Below, in pieces: positions 23,467-32,874 of a stretch of 64,000 bases of DNA. The notes under the pieces are model-generated. The model saw only the letters and a program-made list of their open reading frames with translations, made no database searches and had not been told where the DNA came from. Every line of letters starts with the position of its first letter. Positions within the stretch are counted from its first letter, which is position 1. Source of the stretch: Bacillota bacterium (GTDB taxonomy: Bacteria > Bacillota > Clostridia > Acetivibrionales > DSM-1351); assembly GCA_023439045.1 (NCBI GenBank), contig JAEXOY010000037.1, positions 15,851-79,850 on the forward strand, read 5' to 3'. A program made the translations under genes and the position numbers.

Positions 23467-24835
23467 ATAAATCAGCTCCCTTAATTTTCTGCGAAAATAA
23501 TCCCTTGTTTTTCCATATTCCTGATTTCCATCTAATAATCATCAATATTGCTCTTAACCATTCATCACATGAGTAAGCTATCCATACTCCAACTAATCCA
23601 TATCCTAGTTTAAGTCCCAATATGTACGAAATTGGTACAGCTATACCCCAAGGCGAAAGCATTCCCATCATAACAGGGAATTTAACATCTCCAGTAGCCT
23701 TTAAACAGCTAATAATTATAAGATTAAGTGCTCTACCGGTTTCAAGAATAAATGCAATTGCAAGAAGCTTTGTAGCAACTGAAATAATATTTTCATTATC
23801 GGTAAAAAGACCAAGAAGGTGCTCACCGAATAAAAATACTACTGTAGCTAGTGTAAGTGTAACTGTCAACCCAATTTTACAACCCTTAATACATACTTTG
23901 TAAGCCTTATCAATTTCACCTGCTCCAATTAAATGTCCTACTATGATTTGTGTTCCCTGACCAAGTGACATTCCTGAAACCATAATAAACCATTGTATGT
24001 TAAAGGTCATAACTCTAGTTGTAAGAGCTTCAGTCCCCATAAAAGTTATTATAAAAGTAATCGCTATAGTTGATAATTGAAAAACAAATTGTTCTCCTGC
24101 TGAAGGTAATCCGATCTTTAATATAGGGAATATAAGACTCTTATCAATCTTGATAATTGATTTTATTGGAGATAATAGCTTGAGTTTTTTTGCAACAATA
24201 AAAAATGTAACTAAAAAAGCGACTAGCTGGCTAAAGGCAGTTGAACATGCAACTCCTTTAACACCAAGTACTGGTAGACCAAAAAATCCAAATAAAGCTA
24301 TAGAATTTCCAACAATATTTAGAATGTTCATTCCTAACGCAACAAACATCGCAGTTCTTGTATTACCATAGCTTCTTAAAATAGCTGCATTTGCGGATAG
24401 GAATGCCTGAAGGAATGAAAAACCACCAATTATAGTAAGAAATTCTGTACCATACCCCATTAATTCTGGGGGGAGATTCATAAGTAATAGGATAGGCCTT
24501 GCAAAAATAGCTAGCAATATGCTTATTATTAGGCCAAATGATAAATTCATCAAACAAGCATATGCGCCAATTTTTTTTGCTTTTTCTGCTTGTCCAGCAC
24601 CTAGATACTGTGAAATAACTATAGTTGTACCAGTAGAAACTACGGCGTACATTATAATAACCATACTAAATATTTGATTTACAGTACCAACTGCTGCTAC
24701 TGCATCTTCTGAATAATGGCTAAGCATAATAGTATCAACATTACCTAATAGCATTCTTAATAATGTTTCAACAAATATAGGCCATGTTATCCTAAGAATA
24801 TCGTTCCGACTAGCTTTTAGGGTAATGTGTGACAT
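23456..24835 (-). CDS. MATE family multidrug/solute efflux transporter
   Basis: 459 residues with twelve predicted membrane helices. The N-terminal half has the MATE pattern PIFVETLLRMLLGNVDTIM and AVAAVGTVNQ; the second half repeats the topology from about residue 240. TAGGAGC sits a few bases before the ATG. MATE proteins use Na+ or H+ gradients to expel organic cations or other solutes. It is translationally coupled to the GH10 gene, an unusual partner, but is separated from the ABC transporter genes by a terminator. Confidence 0.92.
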   Translation of the reverse strand: MSHITLKASRNDILRITWPIFVETLLRMLLGNVDTIMLSHYSEDAVAAVGTVNQIFSMVIIMYAVVSTGTTIVISQYLGAGQAEKAKKIGAYACLMNLSFGLIISILLAIFARPILLLMNLPPELMGYGTEFLTIIGGFSFLQAFLSANAAILRSYGNTRTAMFVALGMNILNIVGNSIALFGFFGLPVLGVKGVACSTAFSQLVAFLVTFFIVAKKLKLLSPIKSIIKIDKSLIFPILKIGLPSAGEQFVFQLSTIAITFIITFMGTEALTTRVMTFNIQWFIMVSGMSLGQGTQIIVGHLIGAGEIDKAYKVCIKGCKIGLTVTLTLATVVFLFGEHLLGLFTDNENIISVATKLLAIAFILETGRALNLIIISCLKATGDVKFPVMMGMLSPWGIAVPISYILGLKLGYGLVGVWIAYSCDEWLRAILMIIRWKSGIWKNKGLFSQKIKGADLYEQ

Positions 24836-24860
24836 ATTTTGCTCCTAATTAATTAAAATA

Positions 24861-24884
24861 AAAGGGTGCAAAGCTGCACCCTTT
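24861..24884 (-). terminator. Terminator after the solute-binding protein gene
   Basis: AAAGGGTGCA (24861-24870) and TGCACCCTTT (24875-24884) form a perfect 10 bp stem with an AAGC loop; on the minus strand TTATTTTAATT follows. It lies 20 bases after the stop at 24904 and separates the ABC genes from the MATE-GH10 pair; partial read-through would still express the pair. Confidence 0.88.
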
Positions 24885-24903
24885 ATTTTTACATTGTAGC
24901 TAA

Positions 24904-26469
24904 TTACTTCTTAATGAAAGCATCAACCTGCTTCTGACCTTCATCAAGAACTTTCTGTAAGCCAGCCTTTTCTAAAGCTGTCTTTACCTTTGGATAATAT
25001 GTATCGTAATCAACAATACCTTCTCCAAGAGGTTCGCCGTTAACCTTACCAACGTTAGCAAGAGCTGCTATTTCAGTCTTAACTGGTTCAGCATTGAATG
25101 TCCAACCATTAGTTGCCATAGCTTTAGCTGAGTTGTTGAAAGCTTCCATCTTCTGCCACTTATCAGGTGCTTCGTTTGCCCATAAGTAATCAAGGAATTG
25201 GCTTCCGCCCATTGCCCACTGAGCTAATCCTGTGTAACCTGAAGTTTCAGCTGTAACGCCATCTGCAAAGTCGATCTGGTTTTCACCAATCTTCTTGTAG
25301 TGCTTACCTTCAATACCCCAGTCAAGTAAGTTCTTGAGCTGCTTATCGCTGAATAAGAGGTTAATGAACATCATAGCACGTGCTGGATCTTTTGAAGTTC
25401 TTGAAATAACGAGCATTGAGTTTGTCAAGTCGCCAGTTCCAACGTATCTGTTGATTCCTGAGTAAGCATCAACCTGAATTAAATCGTAACCCAATTGAGC
25501 CTTCATTTCATCAGCCTTACCTGGCTTGAGCTGTTCAGCCCACATAAATACCTTCTGCTGCTTCTTGTATGGCATACCATCTTGTAATGTAGCTACGTCC
25601 TTGTTGATATAGCCCTTCTTGTACCAATCAGCAGTCATCTTGTATACTGATATAACTTCTGGCTGTTCCATAACATTTATAATCTTAACATCAGTAGAAT
25701 CTGTCTTCTTGAATCCAACTGGAACTTCAGTCTGAGAAATCTTTTCGAAGAAGTCCTGTGTAAAGTATGATGAATGATCACCCTTTGTTGACAAGAATGG
25801 GATTATACCTGGTTCTTTTTCCTTAATAGTCTGGAGCATTGGCTCGAAGTCTGCAGGTGTCTTAACATTTGAGAAATCAAAGCCATACTTTTCAGCCATA
25901 GCCTTGTTAACAAGAACACCACCTGTACCAAACATGTCCTTAGCTGTAGGTATAGCAAAAAGCTGACCGTCAAGTATAGGAGCCTTTAAGTAAGCTGGGT
26001 TAATGTTTTTAGTGATATCTTGACCATACTTAGCAAGTAAATCATCTAATGGTAACCAAGCTTTTTGTGCTGCATATGTTGACCAGCCCCACCATGCAGG
26101 TGAAAACATTGTATCAATCTTCTGGCCTGAAGCAACAATCAACTTCTGCTTGTCTTGGTAGCTATCCCACCAGAAATAGTTAAGCTTAATTGTAGCATTG
26201 ATCTTATCCTTGAGAATCTTGTTTACTTCGTCCTGAACGAGTGCTATGTCCTTAACCTGTGGAGCTAAGAAATAGGCATCCAACTCATAAGGATCTAACT
26301 TTGGAGCCTCTGATGAAGCAGCCGCTGTGGACTCAGAAGCTTGAGCTACTGAAGATGGCGCAGCTGATGAATCAGCAGCTTCATCTGAGCTACCACAACC
26401 TGATAGCAGAGATCCACATAAGAATAGAGTTGCAACTACTAGAGATGTTACCTTCTTAAGTTTTAACAT
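24904..26469 (-). CDS. Extracellular solute-binding lipoprotein of a carbohydrate ABC importer (LplA-like)
   Basis: 521 residues from the ATG at 26469, seven bases after AGGAGG; an upstream in-frame Met at 26529 is unlikely. The signal peptide ends in LLSGC (Cys near 26) and is followed by a Ser/Ala/Glu-rich linker (about 30-55). The rest is a family 1 solute-binding fold of the large LplA/YtcQ kind, with many Trp residues (WWDSYQDK, WWGWSTY) suited to oligosaccharides. It delivers substrate to the two permeases upstream. It is the last ABC gene before a terminator. Confidence 0.9.
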   Translation of the reverse strand: MLKLKKVTSLVVATLFLCGSLLSGCGSSDEAADSSAAPSSVAQASESTAAASSEAPKLDPYELDAYFLAPQVKDIALVQDEVNKILKDKINATIKLNYFWWDSYQDKQKLIVASGQKIDTMFSPAWWGWSTYAAQKAWLPLDDLLAKYGQDITKNINPAYLKAPILDGQLFAIPTAKDMFGTGGVLVNKAMAEKYGFDFSNVKTPADFEPMLQTIKEKEPGIIPFLSTKGDHSSYFTQDFFEKISQTEVPVGFKKTDSTDVKIINVMEQPEVISVYKMTADWYKKGYINKDVATLQDGMPYKKQQKVFMWAEQLKPGKADEMKAQLGYDLIQVDAYSGINRYVGTGDLTNSMLVISRTSKDPARAMMFINLLFSDKQLKNLLDWGIEGKHYKKIGENQIDFADGVTAETSGYTGLAQWAMGGSQFLDYLWANEAPDKWQKMEAFNNSAKAMATNGWTFNAEPVKTEIAALANVGKVNGEPLGEGIVDYDTYYPKVKTALEKAGLQKVLDEGQKQVDAFIKK

Positions 26470-26573
26470 AAAATTCCTCCTCATAACTTTTTTTATATTG
26501 ATTGACTTAAGCAATCGCATGCCTACCACTTAAATCAATATCAATCACAAATAATTTTATCTGCATAAGCAAA

Positions 26574-27491
26574 TTAACCCTTAACAGCACCTATAGTAAG
26601 ACCCTTAATAAAGTACTTCTGGAAGAATGGATAAGCAAATATAATTGGACCAATACCCATAATCGCCATCGCCATTCTTAAAGTTTCACCAGGAATCTTC
26701 AAAAGTTCACTTGAGGTGCTACTCACAGTGGCGGCATGTGAAGATGTAAGATACTCAACAGTTCTTAATGCCTGATACATAGAATACTGTAAATTGTAGT
26801 ATTTCTCTTCGTTGATATATAAGAGGCATAACCACCAGTCATTCCAATAGGCCAGTACAGAGAATAGTCCTATAGTTGCTATAGCTGGCTTGGATAAAGG
26901 TATAATTATTTTGAAGAAAATCCTCATTTCACTAGCTCCATCAATACGAGCCGACTCTAGTATGGCATCTTCTAAATTATTGGAAAAAAACGTCTTCATG
27001 ATTAATACATTAAAAGCGCTTACCAAAGCTGGAATTACCAATACAGCAGGATTATTTTGTAGCTTGAGGTACTGAGTATATAATATGTACCATGGTACTA
27101 GACCACCCTGGAAAAGCATTGTAAAGAAAACAAAGAACGAGAAAAAGTTTCTATACTTAAATGATTTTCTAGAAATAGGATAAGCGTAGAACATTGTCAT
27201 AAGAACGCATGATATTGTACCAATGATACAAACCGAAATTGTCACTCCATATGCTCTAACCAACTTTTCAGAATCTAGAAATAAATATTTGTAGGTTGAA
27301 AAGGTTATATCGCTTGGAAAAAAAGAATAACCATTTGTTATCAATGATGATTCAGATGTAATTGATACCATGAAAATCAGTATCAGTGGTGCTATACAAA
27401 CTATACAATATATACTAAAGCCAGCAACTATAAGTGCATTAACTTTTTTTGAAATGCTATTCATCTCGAAAGTGCTTTTATTCTTGCCCAT
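26574..27491 (-). CDS. Carbohydrate ABC transporter permease (LplC/YtcP-like)
   Basis: 305 residues with six membrane helices. The cytoplasmic coupling loop has the MalG-type motif: ESARIDGASEMRIFFKIIIPLSKPAIATI, near residues 190-218, containing the EAA-like G. The C-terminus GLTIGAVKG is typical of this family. AGGAGG is directly upstream of the ATG. It lies between the solute-binding gene and the LplB-like gene, same strand. Confidence 0.93.
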   Translation of the reverse strand: MGKNKSTFEMNSISKKVNALIVAGFSIYCIVCIAPLILIFMVSITSESSLITNGYSFFPSDITFSTYKYLFLDSEKLVRAYGVTISVCIIGTISCVLMTMFYAYPISRKSFKYRNFFSFFVFFTMLFQGGLVPWYILYTQYLKLQNNPAVLVIPALVSAFNVLIMKTFFSNNLEDAILESARIDGASEMRIFFKIIIPLSKPAIATIGLFSVLAYWNDWWLCLLYINEEKYYNLQYSMYQALRTVEYLTSSHAATVSSTSSELLKIPGETLRMAMAIMGIGPIIFAYPFFQKYFIKGLTIGAVKG

Positions 27492-27509
27492 AATTCCTCC
27501 TAGTAATAA

Positions 27510-28472
27510 TTAGAATATTTTATTTTCAGGACTAACCTTACCTACCGCCCAGTTTGCAAACAGTACAAGGAAAAAGCCAACAACTGATTGATAGAAGCCA
27601 GCAGCTGAAGACATGCCCAAGTCACTAGTGTAAATAAGAGCTTTATAAATATAAGTATCCAAAACATCGGTTGTAGGGGTAAGTAACCCTTGCTGCATTG
27701 GAACCTGATAGAACAGACCAAAGTCGGATCTGAAAATATTACCTAATGCCATGATTGTTGTAACTATCATAAGCGGAACAAGGAAAGGAATAGTTATGGA
27801 TTTAACCTGCTGGAACTTCGAAGCACCATCGAGTAGTGCAGCCTCGTAATATTCAGGATCAATACCTGCAATACCTGCTATATAAATAACTACACTATAG
27901 CCTATGTTTTTCCAAATATTAACTATAATTATAATATACGGCCATTTTTCAGGTACAGTATACCAGTCTATGGGTAGCATATTCATAAAAGGTGCTAGTG
28001 ATTTATTGTAAAAACCATTTGGGCTGAGAATTGAATATACTAAATATGCAACAACTACCCATGAAAGGAAGTATGGTAAAAAAATCGTTGATTGGAAGAC
28101 CTTTGCTGCCATTTTACTTCTAACTTCATTAAGCAACAGAGCAGTACAAACAGCTAAAAATAGTCCTAAGAAAATGAATACTAAATTATAGCCTATGGTG
28201 TTCCTTGTGATAGTCCAAGCATCAGCTGATTTGAACAGAAATTCGAAATTCTTAAGACCTGACCATGGACTATGTAAAAATCCGTCAGCATAATTAAAAT
28301 TTTTGAATGCAATTATTATACCAAACATAGGTAAATAATAATTCATAAAAACAAAAAGAAATGGCGGTAATATCATTAAAAACAAAGCTTTATTTTTGCG
28401 CAATTCATGCAAAAAGCCGTTATTAATCTTTTTTTGTTTACCCCCACTTAAAGCTACAGGAATATTGTTCAT
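27510..28472 (-). CDS. Carbohydrate ABC transporter permease (LplB-like)
   Basis: 320 residues, six membrane helices, with the coupling motif YYEAALLDGASKFQ near residue 215 and a long cytoplasmic N-terminus, as in LplB. It pairs with the downstream LplC-like permease; together with the lipoprotein they form an importer without a dedicated ATPase, so a shared MsmX/UgpC-type ATPase encoded elsewhere is expected. AAAAGGGG lies a few bases before the ATG. The gap to the next permease is only 18 bases. Confidence 0.93.
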   Translation of the reverse strand: MNNIPVALSGGKQKKINNGFLHELRKNKALFLMILPPFLFVFMNYYLPMFGIIIAFKNFNYADGFLHSPWSGLKNFEFLFKSADAWTITRNTIGYNLVFIFLGLFLAVCTALLLNEVRSKMAAKVFQSTIFLPYFLSWVVVAYLVYSILSPNGFYNKSLAPFMNMLPIDWYTVPEKWPYIIIIVNIWKNIGYSVVIYIAGIAGIDPEYYEAALLDGASKFQQVKSITIPFLVPLMIVTTIMALGNIFRSDFGLFYQVPMQQGLLTPTTDVLDTYIYKALIYTSDLGMSSAAGFYQSVVGFFLVLFANWAVGKVSPENKIF

Positions 28473-28556
28473 CTTTGTTTTCCCCTTTTTTAGTTTTTTC
28501 TATATATAAAATATTACTGCACTAAAATGATTAAAAAGCCTCCATCTGTAGTTGCC

Positions 28557-29381
28557 TTATATAGCAATTGTTTGCCCTGACTGTATCTCTACTGACTTAT
28601 TTTGTGTCTTTAGCCATATAGAAATATCAGTAGGATTATATACAATAGCACTGTCCGCTGAATAAACCAAACGGCTAGCAGCGGTTATATAATCATATAT
28701 TTGGCCATTTGTCGCATACCATATATCCTCTTTGTCTGAGATAATACTGCTAAACTGCTCAATCATATCCCAATTATTGTCTTCATCAAATTCATAGCTA
28801 TGACCCCAAACATAAAAGATTGAAAGTCTATCAGGAGAAAAATCAATAAATTCTTGCGCTAAGCTGAACAGCCCCGGATACGAATGATGACAAGTAGGAT
28901 TCCACTCTAAGAAATCCATTGGGACATCGAATTTGTAAGTATCATTTACTGTTCTGCAATAATTTAATCCAATCATTTTATTGATTTGTTTTATTGTATT
29001 GTTATATGTACCATAGGGATAAGCCATACCACGTATAATTTCTGCAAATAATAATTCGAGGTTTTTTTTATCTTCAAAGAGTTCCTTGTATGCTTCGTAT
29101 GGTGGTAAGTGTTCTAGATGTGGGTGAGTTAGGCTGTGTACTGCTATTTCATGTCCCAAATAAACTTGCTCAAGTTCATCGGTATTCATTCTGCTAATAA
29201 ATGTATCATTTTTGCCAGTCCAGTTGCTATCTTCGTTTTGTAGAGATGAGTTCAAATTAAATGTAGCTTTTAAGCGATATGTATTCAGTATTTTTACCAG
29301 TCGCTTATCCTGGCATACTCCGTCGTCATAGCTAAGCGTAAATGCCTTTGTACGACCATTAGGAAACACTATGCTAATCAT
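28557..29381 (-). CDS. Polysaccharide deacetylase family protein, predicted cytoplasmic
   Basis: 274 residues from the ATG at 29381; AGGTG lies seven bases upstream and the gene overlaps the AraC gene end by 8 bases, whereas the in-frame TTG at 29399 has no ribosome site. The NodB-like domain has the catalytic and metal Asp pair in LSYDDGVCQD near 20 and the metal His pair HSLTHPH near 88. No signal peptide. NodB-family enzymes remove acetyl groups from chitin, peptidoglycan or xylan; the neighbourhood suggests acetylated xylo-oligosaccharides as substrate (inference). Confidence 0.85.
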   Translation of the reverse strand: MISIVFPNGRTKAFTLSYDDGVCQDKRLVKILNTYRLKATFNLNSSLQNEDSNWTGKNDTFISRMNTDELEQVYLGHEIAVHSLTHPHLEHLPPYEAYKELFEDKKNLELLFAEIIRGMAYPYGTYNNTIKQINKMIGLNYCRTVNDTYKFDVPMDFLEWNPTCHHSYPGLFSLAQEFIDFSPDRLSIFYVWGHSYEFDEDNNWDMIEQFSSIISDKEDIWYATNGQIYDYITAASRLVYSADSAIVYNPTDISIWLKTQNKSVEIQSGQTIAI

Positions 29382-30228
29382 GATAATCACCTGTTTCAAT
29401 CTTTTTATAAACAGTTGGCGTACATCCTTTAACAGTCTTAAAGCATCTGTTGAAAGTTACAATACTATTGAACCCTACTGCATATGCAATATCTGTAATA
29501 CTCATAGAGGTTTTTCTGATCAGCTGCTCAGATTGCCTAATTCTGTATTCATTTAGATATGCATAAAAGTTTTTTTCAGTAATCTGCTTAAATAACCTTG
29601 AAAAATAATATTCACTTAATCCCATAATCCTAGAAATATCATCCAAATGAATATCATGCGCATAATTCTTATGTATATAATCAAATGCTTCATTGATTTT
29701 ATACAGCCCTGAAACTCTATTGCTCTTGGTCCTTATGTTATCTTGATGCTTTAAATATTGTGTAAGCAGGCACAATATATCAAATATTCTTGCGTAGAGA
29801 AACAAATCATATCCAAAAGCTTTTTGTTCAAAACATGTAATTATTTCTTTAATATGTATGACCAACTTCTCATAAATATAATTATCTTTTCTAAATACTA
29901 AAGTATCTGTTAATAGCCCTCGTATATCATTGCTGGTAAAAAAGTCAAAGCATGAAAAATCAAATTGTATAAAGTATCTAATCCCACTTGCTGACCCTTT
30001 AAATTCGTGAGTGTCTCCTGCAGCAATTACCATTACATCGAACTCTTTAAGATTGTATTCTGTATTATTAACAAAAAGATCAAAATCATTTTTCTCAACA
30101 TATAATAACTCTATAGCTGAATGCCAATGTAATGGATATACGAAATTGTCTTCAATATTTCTCTCCAACCTAATAGGTAGCTGCTCAGGGAAAATATTTT
30201 TCTCATGGATACCTTCAATGTAGTACAT
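29374..30228 (-). CDS. AraC family transcriptional regulator
   Basis: 284 residues from the ATG at 30228, with AAAGGAGG nine bases upstream (an ATG at 30279 has none). The N-terminal cupin-like sugar-sensing domain has HWHSAIELLYVE near 35-46 and GDTHEFKG near 72. The C-terminal pair of helix-turn-helix motifs begins near 180: DISRIMGLSEYYFSRLFKQ and the closing ITDIAYAVGFNSIVTFNRCFK. It lies between the GH3 gene and the deacetylase and transport genes, all co-directional, so it probably controls them in response to an imported oligosaccharide. It has its own promoter carrying a palindrome. Confidence 0.93.
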   Translation of the reverse strand: MYYIEGIHEKNIFPEQLPIRLERNIEDNFVYPLHWHSAIELLYVEKNDFDLFVNNTEYNLKEFDVMVIAAGDTHEFKGSASGIRYFIQFDFSCFDFFTSNDIRGLLTDTLVFRKDNYIYEKLVIHIKEIITCFEQKAFGYDLFLYARIFDILCLLTQYLKHQDNIRTKSNRVSGLYKINEAFDYIHKNYAHDIHLDDISRIMGLSEYYFSRLFKQITEKNFYAYLNEYRIRQSEQLIRKTSMSITDIAYAVGFNSIVTFNRCFKTVKGCTPTVYKKIETGDYHD

Positions 30229-30242
30229 CACTCGGCCTCCTT

Positions 30243-30259
30243 TTGTATAAATTATACAA
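30243..30259. promoter_or_regulatory. 17-bp perfect palindrome at the AraC gene promoter
   Basis: TTGTATAA-A-TTATACAA is a perfect inverted repeat that covers the -10 region and abuts the ribosome site. It could be an operator for the AraC protein or another regulator. A related shorter palindrome, TGTATTATACA, is at 32458-32468 upstream of the GH3 gene. Confidence 0.5.
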
Positions 30260-30279
30260 TATATGTATAAAAGAGGCAA
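30251..30279 (-). promoter_or_regulatory. Promoter of the AraC regulator gene
   Basis: On the minus strand TTGCCT (30274-30279) and TATAAT (30251-30256) are separated by 17 bp. The expected start of transcription is near 30244, giving a leader of only about 16 bases. Confidence 0.6.
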
Positions 30280-30289
30280 CGTTTTTCTG

Positions 30290-32416
30290 TTAGTTTGTTA
30301 CAATTTTTGCAATACAAGGTGCCACCCCTAATAAACTAACGCTTCTACTATCTGGTTGACTCCCGCCAACGAAAATCTCAAACTCACCTTTTTCAAAAAC
30401 TTCCTCACCATCGTTATTTATTAGACTAAGATCTGATGGCGTAATGATAAATGATATGTCTTTAGTCTCTCCTGGTAAGAAGCTTTCAACCTGAATTCCT
30501 TTGAGCTGCCACTTTGGAACGTCAACACTTGCTTCCACGTCCTTTATGTACAGTTGAATTACTTCTTTGCCCTCGTATCCACCGATATTTTTAACTGTAA
30601 CAGTGCAGGTTACATTATCAGTAGAATTTACAATATTACTTGATAATTTTAAGTTTGAGTATTTAAAGGTTGTATAGCTCAGTCCAAATCCAAATGGATA
30701 GAGTGCCTCATTCTGCATATATCTATAAGTTCTGTTTTTCATTGAGTAGTCTCTAAAGTCCGGCAGTTCCTCAGTAGTTTTGTAGAACGTTACTGGCAAT
30801 CTACCACTTGGAGAATATTGCCCAAATAATAAGTCCGCTACCGCTCTTCCGCCCTGTGCTCCAGGATACCAAGCCTGAATGATAGCATCTACATTTTCAT
30901 CTGCCCAATTAACAGCAATTGCACTACCACTAAGAAGGACCAAAACCACAGGTTTGCCAGTTGAAACTAAAGCCTCAAGTAACTTTTGCTGTAATCCCGG
31001 CAGATCAAGGTTTGGCTTGTCTCCTGAAGAATACTCATTACCTGTGTCACCCTCTTCGCCCTCTAATGTAGCATCAAGGCCTAAGCAGGCTATAACTACA
31101 TCCGACTGTTCAGCAACAGTTAGCGCTTCTGAGAACCTGTCCCCTGCCATTGCAAGACCTTCTACCTTGTCCTTATATAAATGACACCCAACTGAATAAT
31201 TTATCTTTACACCAGTTGGCACTGTCTGCCGTATTCCATCTAAAACGGTAATATATTCTGAAGAAGTACCGCAGTAGTTACCTATCAGTGACTCTCTGCT
31301 GTAAGCATTTGGACCAATAACAGCAATGGATTTAATCTTGTTCTTGTCTAATGGCAATAATTTATTTTTATTCTTCAAAAGAACCATTGACTGCTTTGCA
31401 ACTTTTAGTGCTAAAGCCTTGTGATCATCACATTCAATAACACTAACAGGAATTTTACTAAATGGAACTTTCTCAGCATCATCAAACATTCCAAGCTTTA
31501 TTCTTGTAGCCATCAATCTAGTAACTGCTTTATCTATTGTTGCTTCATCAATTAGTCCTTCTTGGTGAGCAATTAAAAGATTTGCATACATTGAGCCGCA
31601 ATTTATGTCACACCCGTTTTTAACAGCCAAGCTAACTGATTCGGGCGCTGTCTTCGTTACACCATGATATTCATGGAAATCCTTGATAGCCCAGCAATCA
31701 GATACAACATGACCTTCAAATCCCCATTCTCCTCTGAGAATTTTTACTAGAAGTTCTTCACTGCCACAGCAAGGCTCACCGTTAGTCCTGTTGTAAGCAC
31801 CCATAACAGCTTCGACTTTAGCTTCTGTAACTAGCTTTTTAAATGCTGGAAGATATGTCTCAAACATATCCTTTTTTGAAGCTATTGCGTTAAAGGAGTG
31901 ACGCTCTGCTTCAGGGCCGCTATGTACAGCAAAGTGCTTTGCACAAGCAGCAATCTTCATATAGTCTGGATCATCGCCCTGTAAACCCCTCACAAAGCTT
32001 GCTCCTAATTCTCCAGTTAAATAAGGATCTTCACCGTATGTCTCATGACCTCTGCCCCATCTTGGATCCCTGAATATGTTAATGTTTGGAGACCAATAGG
32101 TTAGGCCTTTGTATATATCATAATCTCCTTTTTTCTGAGCAGCATTGTACTTAGCACGCCCCTCTGTAGAAACAACATCTGCCACTTCATATATAAGCTC
32201 TTTGTCAAATGTAGCAGCCATACCTATTGCCTGAGGAAACATTGTTGCTACACCAGCTCTAGCAACGCCGTGCAAACCTTCATTCCACCAATTATATGCG
32301 GGAATACCCAACCGTGGTATTGCTGGAGAAGAATGTAGCATCTGCATAACTTTTTCTTCTAAAGTCATTTTTGCAACTATTTCTTTAGCTCTTTGATTAA
32401 TAATTTGTATGTCCAT
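30290..32416 (-). CDS. GH3 family beta-xylosidase/beta-glucosidase, predicted cytoplasmic
   Basis: 708 residues from the ATG at 32416, five bases after GGGAG. The first barrel domain (about 20-290) has WWNEGLHGVARAG, the NIFRDPRWGRGHETYGEDP stretch and nucleophile Asp in VVSDCWAIKD near 250. The second alpha/beta domain follows, then a C-terminal fibronectin III-like domain (about 600-690). The WWNEGLHG and NIFRDPRWGRGHE features are common in GH3 xylosidases. No signal peptide, so it would act on imported oligosaccharides together with the cytoplasmic GH10. It is the promoter-proximal gene of the locus. Confidence 0.93.
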   Translation of the reverse strand: MDIQIINQRAKEIVAKMTLEEKVMQMLHSSPAIPRLGIPAYNWWNEGLHGVARAGVATMFPQAIGMAATFDKELIYEVADVVSTEGRAKYNAAQKKGDYDIYKGLTYWSPNINIFRDPRWGRGHETYGEDPYLTGELGASFVRGLQGDDPDYMKIAACAKHFAVHSGPEAERHSFNAIASKKDMFETYLPAFKKLVTEAKVEAVMGAYNRTNGEPCCGSEELLVKILRGEWGFEGHVVSDCWAIKDFHEYHGVTKTAPESVSLAVKNGCDINCGSMYANLLIAHQEGLIDEATIDKAVTRLMATRIKLGMFDDAEKVPFSKIPVSVIECDDHKALALKVAKQSMVLLKNKNKLLPLDKNKIKSIAVIGPNAYSRESLIGNYCGTSSEYITVLDGIRQTVPTGVKINYSVGCHLYKDKVEGLAMAGDRFSEALTVAEQSDVVIACLGLDATLEGEEGDTGNEYSSGDKPNLDLPGLQQKLLEALVSTGKPVVLVLLSGSAIAVNWADENVDAIIQAWYPGAQGGRAVADLLFGQYSPSGRLPVTFYKTTEELPDFRDYSMKNRTYRYMQNEALYPFGFGLSYTTFKYSNLKLSSNIVNSTDNVTCTVTVKNIGGYEGKEVIQLYIKDVEASVDVPKWQLKGIQVESFLPGETKDISFIITPSDLSLINNDGEEVFEKGEFEIFVGGSQPDSRSVSLLGVAPCIAKIVTN

Positions 32417-32428
32417 TTCTTCTCCCAT

Positions 32429-32874
32429 ATTCTTAAATTTTATACATATACTATATTTGTATTATACATTTCTTAAAAATATAAATCATTTCATTTTTTG
32501 CTATTTTCTTATCAGTTTTAGTTATGACCAAAACCCCTAACCTGTTGTTAACAATAGGGTTTTAGCTTATTTGAGCGAAGATGAAAACGTACTAACATAT
32601 CAAAATTGATTGATTTCAATATAAAATATTTTCGGAAAGTTGCTTAAATATTAGAAGCTTTGATGTTAAAAATTTATATATCATTACCATACCTTTTTAT
32701 TTTTATGACGTATATACTATTGAAGCCTTAATAGTAGCAAAGAATAATCTTACTTATAAAATTAATTGCAAATTTAAAAGTACTTTATATAATTTTTCAG
32801 TTATTATATAATTTACTCAGGATGATTTTGTTTAATTAATGATAATTATTTGGGCACAATTGTTAGGAGGACAT
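32429..32874. other. Intergenic region between GH3 gene and glycosyltransferase gene
   Basis: About 450 AT-rich bases between divergent genes. It contains TGTATTATACA (32458-32468) near the GH3 promoter, an inverted repeat AAAACCCCTA...TAGGGTTTT (32530-32563) enclosing TTGTTAACAA, an imperfect inverted repeat ACTATTGAAG/CCTTAATAGT near 32711-32731, and a TATAAT-like box near 32810 that could drive the glycosyltransferase gene. No gene was found. Confidence 0.55.

Noticed and set aside
32530..32563. Terminator in the GH3/glycosyltransferase gap
   Set aside because: AAAACCCCTA/TAGGGTTTT forms a stem, but no gene ends here on either strand and there is no T-tract; described only as an inverted repeat.
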